Part shown: positions 1 through 12,080 of the stretch, one piece after another | How the letters are laid out: every line of letters starts with the position of its first letter | Position numbering within the stretch: the first letter of the stretch is position 1 | NCBI RefSeq assembly: GCF_051622035.1 | Contig: NC_135365.1 | Span: 15,542,001-15,606,000 of the forward strand | Length of the DNA: 64,000 bases | DNA from: Arctopsyche grandis | Lineage: Eukaryota; Arthropoda; Insecta; Trichoptera; Hydropsychidae | Direction: 5' to 3' | The notes under the pieces: model-generated | The model's database searches: none | What the model saw: the letters and a program-made list of their open reading frames with translations, nothing else | What the model was told of the DNA's origin: nothing | Translations under genes and position numbers: made by a program

Positions 1-88
1 CTGACTTTTACGTTTCACCCTTATTATTTTTCAGTACATATATAAGATTAGATTGCTCATCTTTACATATTATATGCATGTAGAATAG

Positions 89-306
89 CGGTCTCCGTGA
101 CGGGCCGGAATGTGAAATGCCGGAAAACGCAAATATCGGAAGGCAAAGATCAAAAATCGAAAGATCTTAAGTCGAAAGATCAAAAAAAAAGGGTGCATGA
201 TAAACGGTAAATACTCACGTACATACTCACTTAATTTGCGCGAGCAGGATACAACAGGAACAAGAGGAACGGGCTTTTCCTCCCGTATTCTGCGCGCGCA
301 CATTAA
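89..306. mobile_element. Single arm of a long-inverted-repeat (Mutator-like) element
   Basis: The stretch opens with CGGTCTCCGTGACGGGCC and runs to a CCTCCCGTATT / GCGCGCGCAC segment. It matches, nearly base for base, one arm of the palindromic elements at 10145-10522, 38539-38923 and 44692-44940. Only one arm is present, so this is a truncated copy. It is much richer in GC than its surroundings and has no coding capacity of its own. Confidence 0.75.
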
Positions 307-339
307 TAGACAATAGACAAAATAAGTTATATAATGGTA

Positions 340-515
340 TCCGAGAGAATGTAAAAGGGAGAAAGGAAGGCCGCAAGGAAGATGGGTAGACGAAATTAGA
401 AAAAAATGTGTGGGGTGAGATTTGTAGATGAGAGTTGAGATAAAACAGAAACGTGTTGGAGAGGCCTACATTTAACAGTAGATGGTGAATGGCTGTAAAT
501 GACTATACATTTTAA
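340..515 (+). mobile_element. 3' relic of a non-LTR retrotransposon ORF2
   Basis: In one frame the DNA reads GRPQGRWVDEIRKKCVG followed by a stop. This resembles the GRPxxRWxDDI signature that closes the reverse-transcriptase ORF of many insect LINEs. The following nucleotides (a GTAGATGGTGAATGGCTGTA segment) recur at about 14.03 kb behind a second degenerate copy. Only the C-terminal tail and 3' flank survive. Confidence 0.5.
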
Positions 516-530
516 AGGCAACGTACTTAC

Positions 531-619
531 GAGCCGCGGCTACTGTTGGTGTGTACTCTGTCGAGTACAGGTCGTTCTGCGTCCAAATTAGAAATTAATT
601 TTGGCAGGGGTATGTTCAT
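531..619 (-). CDS. Candidate first coding exon of an unidentified gene leaving the left edge
   Basis: Reading leftward from an ATG at 619, the codons give MNIPLPKLISNLDAERPVLD followed by about ten more residues ending in NSSRG. The exon then meets an excellent donor (GTAAGT, complement of 525-530). The exon and the sequence upstream to about 860 are distinctly GC-richer than the region and are not repeated elsewhere in the window, as expected for a promoter and first exon. I do not recognise the peptide. No second exon is visible because the intron would run off the window. It could instead be a chance open frame beside a non-coding exon. Confidence 0.35.
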
Positions 620-2700
620 AGTTCCGGGGAGAGATTCGAAAATTACTATATTACGCACGTCGTATGATACGCCTCGACAGTGAAGCCGAAACGCGGCTTA
701 GTTCTGTGCGGACTTTGGGCGGGTGAGGACGCGCCATAATATTGCATTGGATACTTGAACGACAAAATCACTATAGCGGATGTAATTATTATACATAGTA
801 ATTGCCGCAAATGATAACAACCATACTGCTCGTCGACCCCCCTCGTTGACATTTTTTATTTATTATTTATCGTTCAATTTGAAGCGGATCACTTACCCCC
901 TGTACGGCGATAAATAATTAAACAGCAATTAACCGTGGAGAATTACTGGAACCGGAAGGACGCATTCTACTCAAACTTGGTACGTACCCTAAATTGTGTT
1001 TTATTTATGCATTTTCTTCAAAGACGAAAATTTATGCCTCGAAGTATGTAGGTAAAATTCACGTATGTAGTAGTTGAATATAATTAAATTTTTTACATTT
1101 CAAATAAATTTTTAAATATGTTACTATTTTTTTTTGTTTTTTTTTTTATTTGTTTTGTATATATGTAGGTTTATAATTCATCACAATAAAATCTTATTCG
1201 TTTGTACTGATTATACGTTTATATTATAAATATAAAATATAATACATAGTACATAACAGTAGATATGAATTATGAAGATTTGTTAAAATCATTAATTTCA
1301 TCATTTTAAGTATATTTTATGTCGTGGATAACACATTCTTATAATATCGTTGTTGTCAAGGAAAACGCTATTATGTATGTAAGTACAACTTTCAAAAAAA
1401 AATTTTTTTTGCATAATTAATAAAAGTTTTATATTATAAAGATTTTTTTACAATATATGTGTGTATGTATGTACATAGTATTTAATGTTAAAAATTTCAA
1501 TGTATATTTAACAACATTGAAAATCAACTTAACAAGTTTTTTTGTCTACAAAATATAATTTTTTTTTATATTATTTGTTATTTATATGCATTTTTAAATG
1601 TGAGTTACCAACTGGGAAGAACAAAAAAAGAGAATTTATATTAATACTAGTGTAGTACCCGATGATACATCATTGCATGGGTGTTGGCATATTAAGTTAT
1701 TAAATAAAAAAAATTAAAAGAAATGTGTCGTCGGTCATGTTTTCGATCCCCACTCGGTCGAATTTTTTAAAAATACCTTTTATATATATTTAATTTAATA
1801 TTTATATTTAATTATTTAATATGAAAAAAAAATCTATGTAACTACCTATGTACATATAAACAATATAAAACACCGATAGAAAAATTAATTATTTAATTGA
1901 TTAATTAAATATTAATTAAATTATCAATAGATCGCGGTAAATTCTCTGCCAAGCGGAAACATTAGGAGCGATCAGTATATATAGAAGCTTTTTCTTTTTT
2001 TATTGTATTCGTACATACGTTTTGGCAGTGATTTGGCTACGACGTACATACCTACATATGTTTATCGAATCGAAGCGACTATTATAGTACGGCGACCATT
2101 ATAATAGTATAATAGATAAATAAAAATAATATTTTCATGCGTAAATCAAATAAAAGAGAGGCCACTGGATAGCAAAAAAACTTTTGTTTATCTCAAAATA
2201 TGTTTTCATAGGAAGGAGAGGGAGTGAGGCTCTATTTAATGGAGGCAGATGAGTAATTGGTTCTTTAAAATATTAGAAGACATAATTTTATGAAAAGAAT
2301 ATCAGAAGTAAAATATTTAATATGCAATATACATACATCGGTCACAAAATTAGCAAACTTATTGCGATTACTGTCAGCACTATAGGGATAAATAAATAAA
2401 TACTTATAAAATGTCACCGAAAGCACTAAAGGGAGTAAGGCTTGCTGGGGTACAGATTTGGCGTACCGGAGTACATGAAGGTTTTATTAAAAAGAAAATA
2501 TTTTAAAGTTGAAAAAAAAATGTTTTCTTAAAAAAAAAAAAGTTTCTTATGTAGATATTTACATATGTTTATAGAATTAAAATATAAAGGTAAATACAAA
2601 ATTAATTCGCTCGCTTCAACTTTCCTTTGAAGTTTAATCAAAGAGAGTTTTTATACAACAATTAAAATTTAATAACATACATTTAAGTAGCCTTCGTTGC
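620..2700. other. Intergenic, AT-rich
   Basis: Positions 620-860 hold a GC-richer, non-repeated stretch that may be the promoter of the candidate exon at 531-619. From 860 to 2700 the sequence is very AT-rich, with poly-T runs and TATGTATGTACATA microsatellite motifs. A short piece at about 1653-1710 (containing CATTGCATGGGT) recurs at 7975-8030 and belongs to an interspersed repeat. I see no gene. Confidence 0.5.
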
Positions 2701-2846
2701 GAATCTCTCGTCTTATAATATAATATTTACACTTCACAGGAATACTTTGAAGTTTAAAGTCCATTTTAAGTGTGAATCTCTCGTCCTATAATATAATATT
2801 CACACTTCACAGGAATACTTTGAAGTTTAAAATCCATTTTCGTATT
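2701..2846. repeat. Tandem duplication of a 73-bp unit
   Basis: Two head-to-tail copies begin at 2701 and 2774. Each starts GAATCTCTCGTC and contains TATAATATAATATT and CACAGGAATACTTTGAAG. They differ at only a few positions. Confidence 0.85.
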
Positions 2847-3202
2847 GAAAATATCCAAATTTTAAGCGTTGAAGTTTGTCGATCCTTTTAACTGCGGAGC
2901 GCTCGCTTGTAATGTAATGTAATCTTTGACGATAAGTTTTCCGGAAAATTTTCCGCTAGTCGACGGCATTCTCGATTGGCTCATTCGAAATGCATTTCCA
3001 ATTCATTAGCACCTTCATCTGCTCATTCTATCTATGTATATGATATTAACCTTGCGAATACGTCGCTCCTACGCTAATTAAATAATGCACTGGCGGTCAA
3101 TGTTCGGTGTTAGAACAGAGTGGCACTCAACATGCGGTATGAATTACCAAAGTAATTCGATTAAAATTATATATATATGTATGTATATTGGGTCTCTTAT
3201 AT

Positions 3203-3932
3203 AGGGTGACTCGACAAAGCCGCGCCGAAAAACCCGCGCAGAACAAGCTCGTCAATGCCGCGCCGAATAGAAATACAAAATTAAATGAAAATTAGTTCAA
3301 CCGAGGTTGTTGGAGAATATTTAAAATAGTTGAAATATCGTATTGTATTCAAATTTTCAGTTATAGGGCAATCAATTTGTTTTAATGGTCTTAAATGCCA
3401 AAATTTCTTCTAAGCGTTATTTAATTTATCTAATTGCTTTATAATTTTGTAAAAAGTGTGAAGCTAAATTAGATTCTGTCAAAAACATTTGTGAAAATGT
3501 AACTGGTTATGATTTCACTGAAACGTCAACTTTTATTTTTGTTACTGACGTTTTTGACCCATTTGACGTTTGATTTGCCGGGCGGACCTCGATTGGGTCG
3601 TGCGAGCTATTTTAGAGATGTTAATTTGACATTAAATGTCGTTTTGAAATATGTATGTCGTTTAATTTATTTTACAGCCGTGCCAAAAACTATTATCCCT
3701 ATTTTTTTATCACAGTAAAGCAAGTGTTAAGTAGCTTTTGTTTAATGTTGCGCTCAGGACTTGAATGTCTAATTATGAGTATGTTTTTATATTTTTTGGA
3801 TATGAAATATAATACATAGGAATTTACTTTTGTCCTGAGTCGTGCGTGGTTTTATCGGCGCGGCATTGTCGTGAGTGGTTTTGTCGGCGGGGGAATTGTT
3901 GTGCGCGGCTTTGTCGGGGTGTCCTATTTTAG
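3203..3932. mobile_element. DNA transposon-like element with GC-rich terminal inverted repeats
   Basis: The left end reads GGGTGACTCGACAAAGCC and the complement of the right end reads GGACACCCCGACAAAGCC. Further in, both ends share GGCGCGGCATTG in inverted orientation, so the inverted repeats span about 70-100 bp of unusually GC-rich DNA around an AT-rich core. A flanking TA duplication is possible. The small frames inside (3509-3718 and 3875-4093) have no recognisable product, so the element looks non-autonomous. Confidence 0.65.
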
Positions 3933-5679
3933 TGATTCATGGCTTATACATATATTATGTATTTTTGTACTTACATAGAGTAGAAAATTGTAGTGGCCAA
4001 CAATTATATTGTAATAATTTCGGTAATTATTCACTTAAATCAATAATATGTTTGTATGCATGTAGATATGTTATGTACATACATACATATTGACTAGTTT
4101 CGAGAATCTTTTGTAGTTAAATACATACAGAAAATTTAGCCGAATTATCAATTTTTTATATATCTACTTATACTACAATTATGAAGGAAGATCGTTGGTA
4201 AAAAAATTTCAAAATGTTCTCTTAGAATTATATTTGAATTAGATCATCATAACTGGGAAATTGTGGGAAAATTTACTAGTTATTTATTGTGTATAATTTT
4301 TTTTTTGTTCAAAAATTTATTGTATTGTGTTACTATATTTGCACCGTACATTTTATGAGAAAATATTATATGTATTATGAAAGAATATAAAATGTTAAAT
4401 TGTAATAGGATTTTTGAACCCTTATTTGAACCCTAATTTAACCCTAGGTACTGGGGGATATTAAACCCAAGTTTGCCTCTCTATTGTGTAACAACCAACT
4501 TATCTAAAGCTAATCGACATATTCGATGTCAGTGGTTCTAAAACTTTTTAAATATACATACATATATATTTACGATCAAAGTTTTGAGTAGCTTAGGAAC
4601 GAAAGCGAAATAACGTGTTTAATGAAGCGTTTATTTGTATAGAAGAGCACCGTTTCTTTCTAAAAACAATAAAAGGCGGCCACCCGGGGCGCACCTGAGT
4701 TCAAACGTTAGCTTTTCTCACGATATAAACAATGAAGAATAATGACTTTGCTGGCGTTAAAAAAAGTCGAATATTCCTATAGGGAAAAGGGGAAATATAT
4801 TTTTTTTTACATTATTTTGTTTGTATTTTTTTTTCGACTGTTCGTTTACAATTGTGAATTGTGTTTCAGCGGGACCTTCGGGGTCCTGGCGTGTCCCAGT
4901 CTAGGGACCTGGAGTCATGGAAGTTGGTCTTGTCGTTGAAATAGGACCAGGACGAACGAAGCTGTGTTCGAGTACCAATTGACGCAACGAATTGAACTTT
5001 GACACGTCTCTGCACACGTACGCACCGAATTGGATATTGTCTTATAATTGATGGTAGGTACACTTTCATGATATTAGACATTAATGTTGTTATTGAGATG
5101 GATAGCGTAATGGTGTTATGTCGCATAGCTTATGTGAATAATAACTTCGTTAAGCATAACTTCGATTATCCGGCATGAATGGGTATTAAAATCATCTGGA
5201 TAGTGAAAAATTCTGATAAAACAAGATAACAAATAAATAGCAATAAATAAACTAAATATGAAATATATATTTTTTAAACAAAATGGATCGCATGTTAGCT
5301 TTTGGTTGAGCTATATAAAACTACACGTTCAAATTCTTCATTTTGTGATTTTTTCATAACTTTATCCTCTATTTTTGTTGTTAAACCGATTTGTTTTTCT
5401 CAATCTGGATAATCAAAGTTTTACTGTATTATAAATTCACTTCGTTTTTGACTTGAATATATTTATAATTGTTCTTCTAGCCATTAGGGAAAGATAAATA
5501 GAGTTCAATTTTGAAGAGCTAAAATGGGAGAGTAGAGTTGGTATGGAGAGTAATCATTTAGTTTAGCGCTAAAAAAGTCCAGAAAGTTTTTAGTAGTTCT
5601 CTAGTAGTTATTATAATATTTTCAGATTAATTAGCAATATATGTAACGTGCCTGATCTTTATTAAATAATACTGTCGTT
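3933..5679. other. Intergenic, with one GC-richer island at 4866-5052
   Basis: The sequence is mostly AT-rich. The island at about 4870-5052 is not repeated in the window. It is preceded by a good acceptor (GTGTTTCAG) and followed by a donor-like GTAGGTAC, so it could be an exon or untranslated exon on the plus strand, but no conserved peptide is seen. It contains short complementary GGACC / GGTCC motifs. Confidence 0.3.
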
Positions 5680-6005
5680 TAAAGCCGCAAACACCTTGAA
5701 TTGTACGCCATACACATGCTCGTGGTTTCCAGCTAGGAAGGGCGTTTCTTCAAGTCAGTGTTACTTCGTTCAATCTTATTATTATTAAGACAAGTTTCTA
5801 CTACATTTCTTCAAATATGGGAATCACCGTTATTGATCACTGTCAAACCTATGTCAATACGAGGACAAAATATCACCGAAAACATTCCAAGGGAGTGGTT
5901 TTTGAGTGTCATAGCATAGATCAGGCGTGTTAGTATGTGCAAAACTATATGAAAAAACCCGAACTGCGTACCTCTCTGTGTCTGCGCCTTAAAGGTGTAA
6001 AAAAA
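5680..6005. repeat. Interspersed repeat family F, copy 1
   Basis: This is a diverged match to 9265-9590. Shared landmarks include GTGGTTTCCAGCT, GACAAGTTTCT, ACATTTCTTCAAATATG and GTGCAAAACT in the same order. It is probably a decayed transposable element of unknown class. Confidence 0.6.
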
Positions 6006-6339
6006 TGTGATCCGATCCTAAATCTCATCCTCTGTAGTGTTTTTGGTGTAAGTTGTAATAACCCACGTAAGTTGATTCATATGGCGAATTACATTCAAAT
6101 TGGCCACTATATATTACAATTGAAAATTCAGTTCAACTATAAGTTGGTTCCCGGGTTAGGATGGAGAGGTTTGGTTTTCATGAAAGCGTCATTCGACTAG
6201 TAAATTGAGTTGGAAAGTCACATTTTTGTTTTGAATACATTCTTAGAGTTATCGTTATAGGATACTCATTACCATCATTCATAATAACTACCAAATATTA
6301 ACGCATTATTGAATTCTAAAGCATTCGTAAAAACATTAG

Positions 6340-6520
6340 AACTGTCAAAACTGTTATACTACAGCTGGCGCACATTGTTGGAAGTATATTTGCGCTCGTA
6401 GAGCAATAGTCTACTAGTTGAATTGCATTCGAATATGAATGACACAAAACGCCAGTTGGAATATATTACAACTGAAAATACACTTCGACTGTAACATATA
6501 CATACACATAATCTCAGTTC
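6340..6520. repeat. Interspersed repeat family G, copy 1
   Basis: The stretch carries CTGGCGCACATTGTTG, ATTCGAATATGAATGAC and AAAACGCCAGTTGGAATA. The same landmarks recur twice within 52845-53190. It is a short decayed repeat with no coding content. Confidence 0.6.
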
Positions 6521-8218
6521 TATAATTGGACATTCTACAACTGCTACTTTAAGTACATTCTATTTTACTACTACTTTCATTCTACTATATACTTTCATTA
6601 AGCAAAACTGTCCGATTTCGTGCTTTGAAGGGTGGAAATTTTTTATGGAATCATCTCAACAATGAATATTTTGATTACGTACACATGTTTTAAAAATGTA
6701 AAACGGATGAGAGGGAGCTCGTGTGCGTGAATGGTGTACCTGGTTGATTTATTGCTCTGTAGTACAGAGTCTGTACCATATAGTAGGTAGAGAGCAATTG
6801 CTTATACTACATGTAACGCATACTAATAGTGTTGAAACATATGTATGTAGGAGTCTTTAAGTAACTATGCTAAAAATTGAACAGTATTCCGCGAGCATCT
6901 GGATTACGAGCCCAACGCTCTTAGTACTTTTAAAAGTCACATCCATTAGACGGAAGTTATGTGTAAGTGTATAGCATTTTTGCTCATACATACGTATTTT
7001 GTATGTGGCCTTTGCGTTTGACGGCCGTTTGATTTGTCGAACTTTCAAGCACGTATTGTTTTCAATTGGAAATAACGGCATTGCATCGGTATTGTGTAGA
7101 ATTTTAAGTTGCAATAATATCGTAACGGTTTTTTTTTGTCACAACGTGATTACATATTTATATACATATTCATACAGTGTAAATCTGGCATGAATTCAAG
7201 TTATACACGCCAGTTTTTAGGGGAAGGTTATCAACCCTTCGCTTAATTCGTTGCATGCGTATCTATGTAGATATTGTTGTGCATAGTTAGGGTGGTTTGT
7301 AATGCAATGTCCTACCGGACTCATACATATTTCCGTGGCCTGTTATTAGAACAACTGATTTCATAGAAGATATTCGAAAAACTCCACGCGTAGTAAGATT
7401 ATCAAGTGTGATTATTCAACGATAATTTATAGGCGTCGAAGTTAAATAAGGCGATGTTTAAATTTGATAAAGTTTCGTGTAGCATATGTACGTACGTGTT
7501 GTGTGCGGTGTATTAATCCACGCTCGATAACGCGACGAAATAATTTGCATAGTCCAGTATGCGTTTTTAACCCTCTTTTGAGCGGACATTTACCTATCGA
7601 TCTACATCTGTCCCTTACCAGTGACATAAATGGCTTCGCACCCCATCCACACCCCGTGGGGTGACAAGTTTTGTCATTTTTCAAAGTCGCAAAAAATAAA
7701 TAAAAACGATCACGCCATCATCGTGATCGAGCACCGCCAAAATAACGTGCAATATATCACGTCTCGGGTTCTTTGTTTATTCTGCTATCTACATCCAATT
7801 TTTTCTGAATATTTATCAAACGTTTGAGGGATGCGATGGGGATGATCCATCATCGAGACGTTTTGTAGTACGTGCAATACATAGTTTCATCGATTTTGTT
7901 TCATCGAAGTACGAGTATTGTTGCTTTGTAGTTTTACCTATTATGAATATTATTAAGAACATACAAGAACTAGTGTTGTGCCTGATGAAATATCATTGCA
8001 TGGGTTATGGCATATTAAGCTATTAATTTATCTGATTTTCATTAAAACAAACGGTTCCAACAAATTGGCAACCTTGACCCATTTCTCGCAATTTTTGGGT
8101 TTTCAGCATCTTGAATTTCACCTATTCGTATAAAAATGCTGCAAATTTGTCCATAAATGTCTCGAAAATTTCGAGTTTCTAAGCATCTCGAAATTTGATG
8201 ATTTATATAAACAAATTC
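6521..8218. other. Intergenic; partly non-repetitive
   Basis: The interval mixes AT-rich DNA with a more complex stretch at 7280-7830, where short frames overlap on both strands. None of these frames shows a family motif or consistent splice signals, so I do not call a gene. Positions 7970-8030 carry the same repeat head seen near 1653. Confidence 0.4.
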
Positions 8219-8725
8219 GGGTGACACCAATCCATGACTTTATCTATGTATTTGAGGAATATAAGAAAGTCACAAAACAAAATTCTATATTGAACCGTAC
8301 AGACACATTCACACATACCGGCAGCATTATGAAATACTAATAGCTATGATAGCATTTTCGATACAAATTGAGCGCAAATGTATGGAGACTTACACAAGAC
8401 AAAAGTTCTACTTTCGGTTGTCGGATTTTGTTAAAAATTTTTTTATTACTTAAAATCACTATCAATATTATACACATTAAATATCAAGAAAATAAAAGTA
8501 ATTTAAAAGGTCAAAATAAAATAATGAAATTTTGATTTAAAAAAAATACTACTTCCAGTTTACAAATTCTGACCAAAACTTTACCAGATTTAAATTAACA
8601 CATAAAGAATACAAATATAAATTTTCAGCTTGATACGTTCAGGGGTGTGGACACAACATATTTAACCTTTCTAAGAGGAAAAAATACCACTTCCGGTTTA
8701 TTAAATTTAGTGATTTTTTTTATTT
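8219..8725. repeat. Interspersed repeat family D, copy 1
   Basis: Landmarks in order are CATGACTTTATCTATG, AAAGTCACAAAACAAAATTC, TTTCGGTTGTCGGATTTTGT, ATATAAATTTTCAGCTTG and CACTTCCGGTTTATTAAATT. The same series is found at 39258-39680 and 43818-44307. There is no open frame. It is probably the non-coding part of a retroelement or a MITE. Confidence 0.75.
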
Positions 8726-9264
8726 TCATCACATTGATATAAGAATTATTCTTGAATTTTTGAAGTTTTGAAAAAAATTTACCGTTTTATATCACACAAT
8801 TACAGAAGTGAAACTTTCTTACGCAAAATGTACATACATACTTACAAATTGGTTAGGTTTGTGAGGTAATTCTAGCTAGCAAAGGAAGAGGGAGGAGAGA
8901 GGAGAGGTTCACTTTATCATCCGTAAAGAAGTTTTAAATTCAGAAACCTTCGTAAAGTAATAGCTTATATGTATGTATGTATTTATGTTCATTTCAAATA
9001 CCTACATTTGTTGATTTGTTAAATTGTCATTTCCCTTTGTAGTGTGCGTGACTTTCGAACTTGTGAATAAGACGTTACAAGTGAGTCATTATAAACTATA
9101 CTGAATGAGGATAAAGTAGAATTAATCTTGATTCGTAATCTTCCTGCTTCGAGCCATCCTGTCGTTTGAATGAGTTTTGAAAACTCTAAGTAAATTAATT
9201 AAATAATTCGCAAATTAATAAATTTGTTTGTTTTCAAGCATTGTCTTGTTACTTTTTGACTAGA

Positions 9265-9590
9265 GTATTGACTTTTAAGACACAAACATACTGAATCGCA
9301 CGGAGTGAACTTGTGGTTTCCAGCTGTGACGGGCCTTCTTCAGATTCCTGTTAATTCGTACGATCTTATTATTTTGACAAGTTTCTCATACATTTCTTCA
9401 AATATGCCAAACCTATGTATATGAAAGGATAAAATATCAACGACACTCCAGAGGGTGAGTTTTGGGAAGGATCGCGATCGTACAGACTAGGTATGGCAGC
9501 AATTTTTTGGCAAGTGCAAAACTGTCTAAAAAAACACGTGTCGCGTACGATTTTGTGTGTTTGCACCTTTATAGTGAAATAACTACGGAA
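9265..9590. repeat. Interspersed repeat family F, copy 2
   Basis: This pairs with 5680-6005. It is shorter internally and well diverged, and contains a GGATCGCGATCG motif not seen in the other copy. Confidence 0.6.
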
Positions 9591-9929
9591 ATTTAATCTT
9601 CAATGGTATCACATTGTAAACGAAAGGCGAGATTGGACCTCTGCTAGAACAATATTTGTTTTTAAATGTATGTATGTTTGAGTAATATGTACATATGTAT
9701 GTTTATAATAAAAATTACGGTGATCCCAAAAATAAGAATATCTGGTATAAAATGTTAACTAGTAAACCATACATACTCGTATGGCAAATATTTGTGTATG
9801 GAAAATATTTAAATTCCATTAGCTCCCTTTTGAGCAGTACGTGGAAATAATATTGTATTTGTCGTTTTATTTTCGCGTTTATATTATTACTAAAAATGTT
9901 ATATGAGCCTTTATATTTGAAGTTCAATT

Positions 9930-10130
9930 TTCAGTTTATCAAAAAAACCATTTCTATTTGACTTAATTCACAAACTGTTATCACTTATTTTAATTCGATA
10001 TGTCCAGAATCTCGGAAAAGCAGAATAAACCATTGACAGGCCAGGTATTTTTAAATTTTGTTAAACGCAAAAGATTATATGTATTTAATGTTTTGCAAAA
10101 TATTTCTCGAAATGAAGAAAAGTGGATTTG
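9930..10130 (-). repeat. Interspersed repeat family E, copy 1 (inverted)
   Basis: The reverse complement carries CTTTTCCGAGAT, CATATCGAATTAAAAT and CTTCATTTCGAGAAATA. These are the same landmarks as the plus-strand copies at 17385-17640 and 19318-19590. Confidence 0.7.
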
Positions 10131-10144
10131 AGCCACTCAAAAAT

Positions 10145-10522
10145 CGGTCTCCGTGACGAGCTAGAATGTTAAATTACAGAAAACGCAAATATCGGAAGGC
10201 AAATTTCGAAAATCGAAAGATCTTAAGTCGAAAGTTCAAAAAAAAAAAGGGTGCATGGTAAACGGTACATACTCACTTAATTTGCGCAAGCAGGATACAA
10301 CAGGAACAAGAGGAACAGGCTTTTCCTCCCGTATTAATGTGAGCACGCAGAATGAAAAGCCTGGAAACGCGGGAGGAAAAGCCTGTTCCTCTTGTTCCTG
10401 TTGTATCCTGCTCGCGCAAATTAAATGAGTATGTACCGTTTACCATGCACCCTTTTTTTATCTTTCGACTTAAGATATTTGTGTTATCTGTAATTTAACA
10501 TTCTGGCTCGTCACGTAGACCC
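10145..10522. mobile_element. Complete long-inverted-repeat (Mutator-like) MITE with 9-bp target duplication
   Basis: Two arms of about 170 bp are inverted around a short centre near 10335-10370. The left end is CGGTCTCCGTGACGAG and the complement of the right end is GGGTCTACGTGACGAG. The element is flanked by a perfect 9-bp direct repeat, CTCAAAAAT, at 10136-10144 and 10523-10531. Long inverted arms with a 9-bp duplication are the hallmark of Mutator-like elements. No transposase is encoded, so it must be mobilised in trans. Confidence 0.8.
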
Positions 10523-10636
10523 CTCAAAAATATAACGGGTTCATACATTTTATTTTGATTACGTTAAAGTATTTAAGTCCGACTTAAAATATGTAATTTG
10601 TAAAATATTTAACCTTTCCTTATCTACATATGTACA

Positions 10637-10986
10637 TACATATATATAAAAATGAATGTCTGTCTATCTGTGTGTCTCGAATAGGCTCCTAAGCCACTGA
10701 ACCGATTACGATGGAACTTTCAAGATTTGTTGTATGCATGTCTGGGAAGATTACTGTGAAATAAAAACGGGAAAACACCTCTTAATAATAATAATATTCG
10801 TAATTACGATTTTAATGACGCGAAAGTAAAGCTATCCTCCCAACTTCAACTCATCACGCCGCGAGTGTGACAACAATCGCGCCGCGCCTACTTCGCACTG
10901 AAACGGGAACGGGGATGAGAACGGGAACGGGAACGGGAATTGCACGCATCAATGTGGCATTGCAACGATGCCGGGTTCAGCTAGTC
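10637..10986 (+). mobile_element. Helitron-like non-autonomous element
   Basis: The element opens with an AT-rich head and AAAAATGAATGTCTGTCT, includes GAACCGATTACGATGGAAC, and closes with CCGGGTTCAGCTAGT. A CTAG(T) terminus after a CCGGG segment, with no inverted repeats, is typical of insect Helitrons. A GGAACG-type hexamer array lies inside at about 10901-10940. There is no Rep/helicase coding sequence. Confidence 0.55.
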
Positions 10987-11004
10987 TAGTATATTGTATA
11001 ATTC

Positions 11005-11222
11005 CGAAAAATACTTTGTATGTATGTATGTACATATGTATGTTTGTTTATTTGGTTCGTAAAATCCATGAAGTTCAATTTAACAAAGAAACAAATGAAT
11101 ATCCAAATAAATTTAAATAAAAAAACTATTCAATTAAATTTAATAAAATGTATACTTATAGATTAGCCATGTTTAAGCGGTTTATATTACAAATACTAAG
11201 CGAAGCCGGGTAAAACCACTAG
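11005..11222 (+). mobile_element. Short Helitron-like element, copy 1
   Basis: This is about 200 bp, with TTGGTTCGTAAAATCC near the start, ATTAGCCATGTTTAAGCGG in the middle and GCGAAGCCGGGTAAAACCAC followed by TAG at the end. Related copies are at 32437-32643, 35650-35848 and 42947-43146. The complete copies start with TC and end CTAG or CTAA, matching the Helitron 5'-TC and CTRR-3' rule. Confidence 0.6.
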
Positions 11223-12080
11223 TTTTATATATTTATGTACATACATACATACAAAAAGAAGTTAAATTTTCTCAAAAACACTATTACTTAGCAAGAAAAA
11301 TTGTCTCATCTCATAAATGCTATCTTTCCAGTATATATTGTCAAAAAATGGGAGTATAGGTGATAATTTTTTTTTATAAAATGTTGGAGTAAATATTCTA
11401 GACTTATTTTACACCCGATAAAGCTTTTATTTTATTCGAAATGTTAGACTTTGCGTCTGGAGACAAGATGAGACACGATATGAATTAATTTTCGTTGCAT
11501 AACCTCGTACAATCCGCCCACTCGAGGGTTTCCCACTAATGCAATTATTGCGAAATTAGCGTACGCTACGCGTTGGCGAGCATCTCCCGTTTGAAGACGA
11601 CTATTGTCATATTCGGATCACGTAATCGTCAAATTGAACGTGAACGTGAGCCACTCTACGACTCCTCAAGAACTGTCAAATTGGTGACAAACAATTAGTC
11701 GACGACGAAGACACTCGAATGGGGACCACCGCTCCATATACATATACCCAACAAAAGATCAATCCCTTTGTGCCTATTCTTTTACCCCTCGTTTCTAGCC
11801 ATCCCACTTCAGAAGCACCAGCTGCGGCTCCAACAGTCACAATGAAAAGGCGTGATAGTTAAAAAAATGCGGGCAGTTTGATTTTATGAACCATATCGGT
11901 TAAATCTATTGTAACGCGAATGATTTAACTCGTAAATCAATATCGTCCAATCGTTGAGGGGTCGATTTATAGAATGGTATCAATTTACTCAGTATATGTA
12001 TGTGTATAGTAGAGCTATGTACATATTTATTTATTTATTTATATTTACATACATATTTTTACATACATATATACAAATAT
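11223..12080. other. Intergenic; GC-richer unique block at 11430-11870
   Basis: The block at about 11.43-11.87 kb is not repeated in the window and is clearly richer in GC than its flanks. I see no conserved open frame in it. It is a candidate regulatory region or non-coding exon. The rest is AT-rich with CATA microsatellite runs. Confidence 0.4.

Noticed and set aside
3509-4093. Two short frames within and beside the 3.2-3.9 kb transposon-like element as its transposase
   Set aside because: They are far too short and lack DDE or other catalytic motifs.
7442-7684. Overlapping 60-80 residue frames on both strands
   Set aside because: Neither has recognisable motifs, codon signal or splice context; overlapping opposite frames of this size arise by chance in a GC-richer patch.
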